From Verrucomicrobiota bacterium (lineage in GTDB: Bacteria; Verrucomicrobiota; Verrucomicrobiia; Chthoniobacterales; UBA10450), in NCBI GenBank assembly GCA_003218615.1, contig QHOD01000005.1, positions 1-18,882 of the forward strand: a stretch of DNA of 18,882 nt, in the 5' to 3' direction. The first letter of the stretch is position 1. Every line of letters starts with the position of its first letter. Under the pieces are notes generated by a model. That model saw only the letters and a list, made by a program, of their open reading frames with translations. It ran no database searches and was not told where the DNA came from. This document shows positions 13,635 through 18,882 of this stretch, one piece after another. A program made the translations under genes and the position numbers.

Positions 13635-14324
13635 TTATCCCAGCCAGATTGCCTGGCGCGCGAATCGAAATTTCTTCTGGCCAAAGTTCTCCCAACCGGC
13701 TTGCCGGGCCAAATTGTCCATTTCGGTGAATGAGAATGCGCGCTCGGCGGAGAGTCGCGCGTCATAGCGCGTCATTGGTTCGCGAAAAATGAGCGCTGTT
13801 AAGAGATAAACACCCGCCTTGAGAAAAAATCCGCGCCGTAAATCCGACACGAGAACAAACCTCCTCGACACCTCGCGACACCGGCGCAGGAGCCGGGCTG
13901 CGTCTTGCTCACAGAAATGATGGAGCGCGAGCGTGCAAAGCACGATGTCGTAGGCCTCGGCGGGATCCCATTCCAGGATGTTTGCGTCGATATAGGAAAT
14001 TTCCTCGTAACCGGCGCTTAATTTTTTTGCAATCTGCAGTGTGGCAGACTGCCGATCTAATGCGTCGATCTGAACTTTCGCGCCAATCTTTCGGGCATGA
14101 TTGACAATCAATCGTGGGATATCGCCCGAGCCTGTGGCCAGATCGACAATGCGTATCTGGTCAACCGGTTTGATCCAGCGCTCCATAAAACCGAGAACCA
14201 GCCAATAGCTGCCGAACCAGCGATTCAGTTGTCGAATTCGCTCCAGATCCCGCTCCAGCTCGGTTGAAACCGGCTGCGGCCGGTCCATCATTTCCAGCAC
14301 GGCTGGATCGAATTGGCGCTTCAT
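13635..14324 (-). CDS. Class I SAM-dependent methyltransferase (UbiE-like)
   Basis: From ATG 14324 the protein has 229 residues (a TTG at 14330 would add two). The SAM-binding motif I is IVDLATGSGDIPRLI (about 60-74), followed by the acidic IDALDRQ strand (motif II region), IDANILEW, DIVLCTLALHHF (motif IV-like), and a RFVLVSDLRRG strand. The C-terminal part (REPMTRYDARLSAERAFSF) matches, from memory, small-molecule methyltransferases that often sit beside type III polyketide synthases and FAD oxidoreductases in bacteria. Those partners are not in the window, so the substrate is unknown. A palindromic repeat begins nine bases before its ATG, between it and the RmlC-like gene. Confidence 0.85.
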   Translation of the reverse strand: MKRQFDPAVLEMMDRPQPVSTELERDLERIRQLNRWFGSYWLVLGFMERWIKPVDQIRIVDLATGSGDIPRLIVNHARKIGAKVQIDALDRQSATLQIAKKLSAGYEEISYIDANILEWDPAEAYDIVLCTLALHHFCEQDAARLLRRCREVSRRFVLVSDLRRGFFLKAGVYLLTALIFREPMTRYDARLSAERAFSFTEMDNLARQAGWENFGQKKFRFARQAIWLG

Positions 14325-14332
14325 AAGCAAAC

Positions 14333-14386
14333 TGTAGCGGCGGTCTCTGACCGTCGCATTTTCGGCGATCAGAGATCGCCGCTACA
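14333..14386. repeat. Palindromic REP/MITE-like intergenic element
   Basis: A 54-bp near-perfect inverted repeat. The left arm begins TGTAGCGGCGGTCTCTGACC and the right arm, read as its complement, begins TGTAGCGGCGATCTCTGATC; they differ at only a few positions over about 22 bp, with a short AT-rich loop (ATTTTC). It fills the gap between the RmlC-like gene and the methyltransferase gene, and its TGTAG end supplies the TAG stop of the RmlC-like gene (14382-14384). From memory, this TGTAGCGGCG...GCCGCTACA form is common in Verrucomicrobia genomes as a dispersed element. On the minus-strand transcript it would fold into a strong hairpin. Confidence 0.8.
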
Positions 14387-15128
14387 ACGAAAGAAACTCC
14401 TGCCACGATTCTGGCAACTCTGCCGTCTCGATTTCACTTGCAATGCGACCTTCGAACTCTGGATGGAAGATCGTGCTTGTTCCGTAAACCATGATCACGT
14501 CCTCCGATCCTTCCGCCCGAATAGCGTGGGCAACCCCAGGTGGAACGACCACTCCCACATTGTTGCTGCTGCGATGATTGTCGCCATCGATAAAGAAGCG
14601 CATGATGCGCTTGGAAAAACCAGCGCGCACATCACACAGAATCATCTCCGCGCGTCCCTGCAGGAAGAACATTACATCCCATTGCTCCTCATCGTAACGA
14701 CGCAGCGAATAATTTTGAGGCCGGAGTATAAACAAACGTCGCAACCATTTCTCCGCAGTCGTGTCGGACGGAATGCTCGGCGGATGCATATGAAATCCTT
14801 TTGCGCTGTGCGCAAACATGCGCGCGGCCGACCATTGCTTTGGCCAAAATCCAATTTTCGCCAGGACTCCCTCATCGCGTCGCACAAATTCTCCAAACGC
14901 GCCGCGGTGACGCTGGGGATGGATTGTGCGCGAAAAAATCTCCACGCCGGGGATCCAGACGCGCTTAATCTCGGGCCTGGATCGGTCTGCCACAGCCAGC
15001 TCGGCGACATCAACGCCGGAATGCGCGATTCGTTGTGTCAAAGAGCCCGCTCTATAATCACGCGCAGTCAGCGCATTTCGCGCCGCATCGCTCACGCCGA
15101 CCCACAGATTCTCTTCGCTTTTGTTCAT
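14382..15128 (-). CDS. RmlC-like cupin protein (dTDP-4-dehydrorhamnose 3,5-epimerase family)
   Basis: From ATG 15128 the protein has 248 residues. The middle and C-terminal parts follow the RmlC pattern: WIPGVEIFSRTIHPQRHRG, the KGFHMHPP strand (RmlC: RGLHYQ), QWDVMFFLQGRAEMILCDVR (the VVRG..DVAVDLR strand pair), VVVPPGVAHAI (RmlC: YIPEGFAHGF), and a final YGTSTIFHPEFEGRI. Canonical RmlC has K-C-T-D-x-Y-x-P near the end with a catalytic Tyr; here that segment reads YGTSTIFHP, without a matching Tyr, so true 3,5-epimerase activity is doubtful. The N-terminal 60 residues are extra. It follows the two-domain glycosyltransferase gene after 17 bp, so a role in sugar-nucleotide or glycan synthesis is likely. 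The stop codon is part of the palindromic repeat. Confidence 0.78.
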   Translation of the reverse strand: MNKSEENLWVGVSDAARNALTARDYRAGSLTQRIAHSGVDVAELAVADRSRPEIKRVWIPGVEIFSRTIHPQRHRGAFGEFVRRDEGVLAKIGFWPKQWSAARMFAHSAKGFHMHPPSIPSDTTAEKWLRRLFILRPQNYSLRRYDEEQWDVMFFLQGRAEMILCDVRAGFSKRIMRFFIDGDNHRSSNNVGVVVPPGVAHAIRAEGSEDVIMVYGTSTIFHPEFEGRIASEIETAELPESWQEFLSL

Positions 15129-15145
15129 GTCTATATAAGAGCCGG

Positions 15146-17548
15146 TTATTTGCCTAACGAGAAATCGGCGCGTTCGCGAGAAAGATTTGCATTGTAATAA
15201 GGATCGCGCTGGACAACGTCGGGCCACCTCTCACGCATGATCGCCTCACTGCGCATGTCGATCTTATCCGCTCGCGGTTCGTGTTTATAGAGCTTTGCAA
15301 ACGGAGAGTAAACAACCAGGTAGCCCGCACGCCGCATTTTCAGACAAAGATCGATATCGGCAAACGCATCTGGCATGCTTTCATCGAAGCCGCCAACTTC
15401 CTGAAAAACATCACGGCGCGTCAACATGCACGCGCCCGAGACCGCGCTGCAATTCCGCGTGACCTGTAATTGACGGCCTATTCCGCTTTGCTCCGCCGGC
15501 AATTCGCGAGAAGCCGCCTGCGCAATTCTGTTGACGCCAAGGACGATGCCGGCGTGCTCAATCGTATTGTCCAGATTCAATAATTGCGCGCCCACTGCGC
15601 CGGTCTCCGGCCGCTGGACATGCTCAGCCATGATCGTGAGCCAGTCGCTTTCGATCACTTCGATATCATCGTCCAGGAAAAGAAGCCACGCGCTCCCAGT
15701 TTGTTTGACCGCAAAATTCCTGAGCGCCGAGAGATTGGCAGATTCTGAAAAACGTAGCAAACGATGCGGAATATGGACGCTCGAGACAGCTGGCTGGCTA
15801 TCGTCCTGAACGAGAACGATCTCATAGTCGGGGTAACTGGTCTTACGCGCGAGGCTTTCAACGCAACGCACGCGTAATTCGAGCGCGCTGCGAGCCAGAA
15901 TAAGCACGGAGATTTTCTTGGTCTCCGGAAGCTCGCGTCTTACACAGAAGGCGTGCGTCTGCCAATCCACTACCACATGCGCGGACTCGCCCTTGCGTTT
16001 CAGATGATCATCAATAGCAAACTTCGATGCTTCAAATTGACCGGGTTTTTGCCGAACGCTGATCGCACTCGAGCTTGCGCTTCGCCGCCAATGGTATAAC
16101 ACCCGCGGGACATGATAAATCCGATCGGTTTGTTCGATGATACGAAAGAACAGATCGTAGTCTTGCGCGCCATCGAATTCTGAACGGAAACCGCCGGCCT
16201 TCTGAACCAGTTCGCGGCGGATCGCGGTCAAATGGCCGATGTAATTGTGCGAACGAAATAAATCCGGCGACCAATCAGGCTTAAAGACAGGCGCTTCGCA
16301 GCCACTCTCGCTCAGCTTGTCTTCGTCGGAGTAAATCATATCGGCATCGGGATGCGTCTGCAAAAGTCTCACGATTTGGAAAAGCGCGTCCGGCTCGATC
16401 AGGTCATCGTGATCGAGAAACGTGACCCATTCGCCGCGAGCGCGCGCCAGTGCTCGATTCGAAGCCGCGGAAATACCTTCGTTTCTCGCCGTCCGATCGA
16501 GAACGATACGCTGGTCGCGGGCAGCCAGAGCCGGCAGTGCATTTACTAAATCAGCAGCGCTGGATCCATCATCGATCAGTAGAAGCTCCCAATTTTCATA
16601 TGCTTGCGCGAGCACTGATTCGGCAGCTTCCGTGAGCCACTGCACGGACGTGTCATAAATGGGCATGATAATGCTAATGAGCGGTTGGATCGCAAATCCG
16701 CGTGCGCCCTGGCGCATGCGGTCGAGGTCGTTCCTGGCCGCACGGTGTCGTTGGAGCCACTCCTGATATTCAGTTAAAGGAGCAGATCGCCGCCACTCTG
16801 CGCTGCCCGGTTTCAACTTCTCCCAAGCCCTCTTCATGAGCTTTTCAGGGATGCGATAGGGCGCGAGCAAGACTTGACCGATCCTGCGTTCAGGCGATTT
16901 GCGGAGCGTTTGTCTTTGGTCTTTCAACAGTTTTAGCTCGCGCCGGTATTGTTTCAGCTTCAGCAATTTTTCCTCCAGCTTCGCGATGTGCCGATGCGCT
17001 GCTTCTAATTCCGACACGCGGATTTGGAAGATCCGCTGCAACGCACTCAGTCGCGTGTTAAGTCTCGTAAAAGCCGCCTCCACCGCTGGAATTAGCTCAT
17101 CGGCAGATCCGCTTGGCCCGCGCCGGAGGCGTACTGCTTCCGGATGCAGTTCCCTTAAGTCACATTCGTAATCAGGGAGCAATCCGAATCGGCGAAAACT
17201 CTCGACAAGTTGCGGCCGTCTTTGGGCTACATCTGCTCCGGCGCTAGGTATCAGCACGATCTCATCCGCGCGGTGCGACAGTTCTTCGGCCACGTGATTG
17301 TCATCTCTTTTTTCGGAAGGATACAACCAGACCGCGATCTCAAAGTGCGCGCCGGCGCCCTCCTGCCTGCGCTTTCCCGCTAAATCGGCGCAGGACTCAC
17401 TAACGACAGCTTCCCTTCCCGTTTCGGCGAACTGCTGCCGAAGTTTGTCAGGATCAGCGCCGATCACGAGAAATCGGCCCCGCTCAAATTTCCGCGAGAT
17501 GAGCCGCGCAAAATCCGAACGAATGGAATGGTAAGGCGATGGCGACAC
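15146..17548 (-). CDS. Two-domain GT2 glycosyltransferase with N-terminal methyltransferase-like and coiled-coil regions
   Basis: About 800 residues from GTG 17548. Residues 5-140 (YHSIRSDFARLI, GRFLVIGADPDKL) resemble a degenerate class I methyltransferase fold with no clear SAM motif. Residues 170-215 are a basic coiled coil (ISKLEEK-like heptads, ELKLLKDQRQ). A first GT-A domain starts at about 290 (ISIIMPIYDTS, LLIDDGSS, WVTFLDHDD with the DxD-type site near 376, IYSDEDK, GAQDYDLFFRI). A second starts at about 544 (ISVLILARS, LFLDDDIEV near 624, CSAVSGACMLTRRDVF, GGFDES, ADIDLCLKMRRAGY). This layout is known in O-antigen and surface-glycan assembly. Both domains keep their acidic site, so it could add two sugars. 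A longer frame opens at TTG 17584; the promoter found there favours the GTG. Confidence 0.88.
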   Translation of the reverse strand: MSPSPYHSIRSDFARLISRKFERGRFLVIGADPDKLRQQFAETGREAVVSESCADLAGKRRQEGAGAHFEIAVWLYPSEKRDDNHVAEELSHRADEIVLIPSAGADVAQRRPQLVESFRRFGLLPDYECDLRELHPEAVRLRRGPSGSADELIPAVEAAFTRLNTRLSALQRIFQIRVSELEAAHRHIAKLEEKLLKLKQYRRELKLLKDQRQTLRKSPERRIGQVLLAPYRIPEKLMKRAWEKLKPGSAEWRRSAPLTEYQEWLQRHRAARNDLDRMRQGARGFAIQPLISIIMPIYDTSVQWLTEAAESVLAQAYENWELLLIDDGSSAADLVNALPALAARDQRIVLDRTARNEGISAASNRALARARGEWVTFLDHDDLIEPDALFQIVRLLQTHPDADMIYSDEDKLSESGCEAPVFKPDWSPDLFRSHNYIGHLTAIRRELVQKAGGFRSEFDGAQDYDLFFRIIEQTDRIYHVPRVLYHWRRSASSSAISVRQKPGQFEASKFAIDDHLKRKGESAHVVVDWQTHAFCVRRELPETKKISVLILARSALELRVRCVESLARKTSYPDYEIVLVQDDSQPAVSSVHIPHRLLRFSESANLSALRNFAVKQTGSAWLLFLDDDIEVIESDWLTIMAEHVQRPETGAVGAQLLNLDNTIEHAGIVLGVNRIAQAASRELPAEQSGIGRQLQVTRNCSAVSGACMLTRRDVFQEVGGFDESMPDAFADIDLCLKMRRAGYLVVYSPFAKLYKHEPRADKIDMRSEAIMRERWPDVVQRDPYYNANLSRERADFSLGK

Positions 17549-17584
17549 CTCGACATTATATTGGTTGAAGCAGGACGCAGGCAA
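17548..17584 (-). promoter_or_regulatory. Candidate promoter placing transcription start at the GTG of the GT2 gene
   Basis: On the minus strand TTGCCT (17579-17584) and a perfect TATAAT (17555-17560) are 18 bp apart. Transcription would begin about seven bases after the -10 box, at or next to GTG 17548, giving a leaderless message. The alternative TTG start at 17584 would be part of the -35 box. Confidence 0.38.
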
Positions 17585-17620
17585 ATTTACCCTGCGAGGC
17601 TGTTCTACCGCCGGCCCTGC

Positions 17621-18882
17621 ATGCTCGATTTTATTGTTTATCTCCTTTATCGCGCGGGCTCAGCGATTGCCAGCGCATTTCCATTACGCTTTCTCTTTTT
17701 CCTTGGACAATCTCTTGGTTTTTGTTCGTGGATCATTCTCGGAAAATATCGGCGCCTGGCACAACGCAATGTTGCCATCGCGTTCGGAAGTGAAAAGTCG
17801 CCGCGTGAATTGCGTCGTCTTGTGTTCCGACACTTCCAGCGGTTGGGCGCGAACCTTTTGTGCAGTGTCAAACTCTGCACGATGCCGGCGGAGAAAATCC
17901 TGCGTCGGGTCAGAGTCGAAAACATCGAGGCAATGGATCGCGAATTTCGCGCTGGGGTTCCCGTTGTTCTGGTCCTGAGTCATCTCGCCACGTGGGAATT
18001 ATTTGCGCAATTAATGCCGAAGTTCGTGGGTTACGTGCGCAACGCGAGTGTGTATCAAAGGCTCGGCAATCGCTTCATTGACGAGCATGTGCGGCGCACC
18101 CGCAGCCAGACGGGCCTGGAGCTGTTCGATCGCAAAGCAGGATTTCAACCAGTGATTGACCTGCTGCGTTCTGGCGGAGGCGGAGGCGTTTTAAGCGATC
18201 AGCATGCCGGCGACCACGGAGTCTGGACGCCATTTTTTGGAAGGCTGGCCTCGACGTCGCCGCTCGCCGCTTTGCTCGCCAAGCGCAGCCGGGCCGCGTT
18301 GATCGCTGCGGCAGTTTATACAATCGGCCCGGCGCGATGGCGGATGGTTTTCACCGAGCGCTTCGATATTGCGGGGGCATCCGTCCAAACTCTCACATCG
18401 AAAACGAACGAAATAATCGAACAGCAAATTCGCCACGCGCCGGAAGATTGGTTTTGGGTGCATAATCGCTGGAAAACGCCCAAGCCAAATTTCCTTCTCG
18501 CGCGTTACAAGCGTGGCGTCTATCTCCCATCCGATATTTCGGCTCCAGATCTAAAGCCATTTCGAATTCTCATTCGCTCAAGCAACTGGCTGGGCGACGC
18601 CGTGATGAGCGTGCCAGCGGTCCGCGCGATCAAAACCGGGCGGCCCGACGCGCATATCACCATTTCTGCGCCGTCGAACATCGCGGCGATATGGAAGCTG
18701 ATTCCAGAAGTGGATGCGATTATTCCTCTTCCTCGAAATTCACTCTTTGCGACTGTTCGTTTGCTCCGGCGACATCGGAGTTTTGACGTGGCGATTCTTT
18801 TCCCAAATTCACTACGCGTTGCTCTTGAAGCGTGGCTAAGTGGCTCGCCTCGCCGGGTCGGTTATCGTGGCCATTCGCGTCG
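17621..18882 (+). CDS. LpxL-type lipid A acyltransferase fused to a GT9 heptosyltransferase (3' end beyond the window)
   Basis: ATG 17621 opens a frame of 420 codons without a stop to the edge. Residues 1 to about 300 are a LpxL/HtrB-type lysophospholipid acyltransferase: an N-terminal membrane helix (about 14-40), SHLATWE with the HX4E pair H121/E126, SDQHAGDHG (192-200), TPFFGRLAST, and the C-terminal DWFWVHNRWKTPKP. From about residue 315 a GT9 glycosyltransferase begins without a break: FRILIRSSNWLGDAVMSVPA (WaaF/WaaC start), RAIKTGRPDAHITI, FDVAILFPNSLRVALEAW, and RRVGYRGH. Normally the acyltransferase adds a secondary fatty acid to lipid A and the heptosyltransferase adds heptose to the inner core, both at the cytoplasmic face of the inner membrane. 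The remainder of the GT9 domain lies outside. The gene diverges from the GT2 gene with a spacer of 72 bp. Confidence 0.88.
   Translation, partial: MLDFIVYLLYRAGSAIASAFPLRFLFFLGQSLGFCSWIILGKYRRLAQRNVAIAFGSEKSPRELRRLVFRHFQRLGANLLCSVKLCTMPAEKILRRVRVENIEAMDREFRAGVPVVLVLSHLATWELFAQLMPKFVGYVRNASVYQRLGNRFIDEHVRRTRSQTGLELFDRKAGFQPVIDLLRSGGGGGVLSDQHAGDHGVWTPFFGRLASTSPLAALLAKRSRAALIAAAVYTIGPARWRMVFTERFDIAGASVQTLTSKTNEIIEQQIRHAPEDWFWVHNRWKTPKPNFLLARYKRGVYLPSDISAPDLKPFRILIRSSNWLGDAVMSVPAVRAIKTGRPDAHITISAPSNIAAIWKLIPEVDAIIPLPRNSLFATVRLLRRHRSFDVAILFPNSLRVALEAWLSGSPRRVGYRGHSR

Noticed and set aside
14313..15197. Plus-strand ORF of 294 codons opposite the RmlC-like gene
   Set aside because: It starts inside the palindromic repeat and runs antisense to cupin-like sequence; no domain is visible.
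17565..17978. Plus-strand ORF of 137 codons at the start of the acyltransferase gene
   Set aside because: It is in another frame than the LpxL motifs; the frame from 17621 continues to the window edge with clear acyltransferase and GT9 motifs.
1..18882. CRISPR array, tRNA or rRNA genes, insertion sequences, prophage or defence genes
   Set aside because: No regularly spaced repeats, no cloverleaf or rRNA-like stretches, and no transposase, integrase, restriction or toxin-antitoxin genes were recognised by reading both strands.

Overview
The window reads as a piece of a bacterial chromosome, most likely from a soil-type Verrucomicrobiota (Chthoniobacterales-like). The evidence is a stand-alone SWIB-domain protein (a trait of Chlamydiae and Verrucomicrobia), a Gram-negative envelope (lipid A acyltransferase and heptosyltransferase domains, a lipoprotein), weak or absent Shine-Dalgarno sequences, several GTG starts, and a palindromic intergenic repeat of the type common in that phylum. 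The lineage is an inference. I saw no phage, transposase, CRISPR array, tRNA or rRNA.

Left part (1-3069): the 5' end of an exported protein gene runs off the left edge on the minus strand. It diverges from a large plus-strand gene that joins a metallo-beta-lactamase-fold DNA exonuclease to an ATP-dependent DNA ligase. The 100-bp divergent spacer is rich in dyad symmetry, and a short palindrome lies exactly in the linker between the two enzyme domains.

Next (3117-6612, minus strand): aroA, cmk and plsC, plus a small one-helix membrane protein, form a tight housekeeping operon. It is followed upstream by a small proline-rich lipoprotein. Divergent from that, on the plus strand, lie a receiver-PP2C phosphatase regulator (RsbU/SpoIIE type), a SWIB protein ending in a strong hairpin, a secreted thioredoxin-like protein with a CFWC centre, and a secreted NodB-type polysaccharide deacetylase.

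Middle right (9941-15128, minus strand): an exported protein that looks like a double-psi beta-barrel (RlpA/expansin-like) is followed, in upstream order, by nadB and panC (cofactor synthesis, with overlapping start and stop codons), a very short membrane protein that may be a fragment, a UbiE-like methyltransferase, a palindromic repeat, and an RmlC-like cupin protein.

Right end (15146-18882): a long protein with two GT2 glycosyltransferase domains lies upstream of the cupin gene and diverges from a gene cut by the window edge. That last gene is a complete LpxL-type acyltransferase fused in frame to a GT9 heptosyltransferase, which would place lipid A acylation and inner-core glycosylation on one polypeptide. 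The right end is therefore best read as an LPS or surface-glycan locus. The two multi-enzyme fusions and the palindromic elements at gene or domain boundaries are the most interesting parts of the window.
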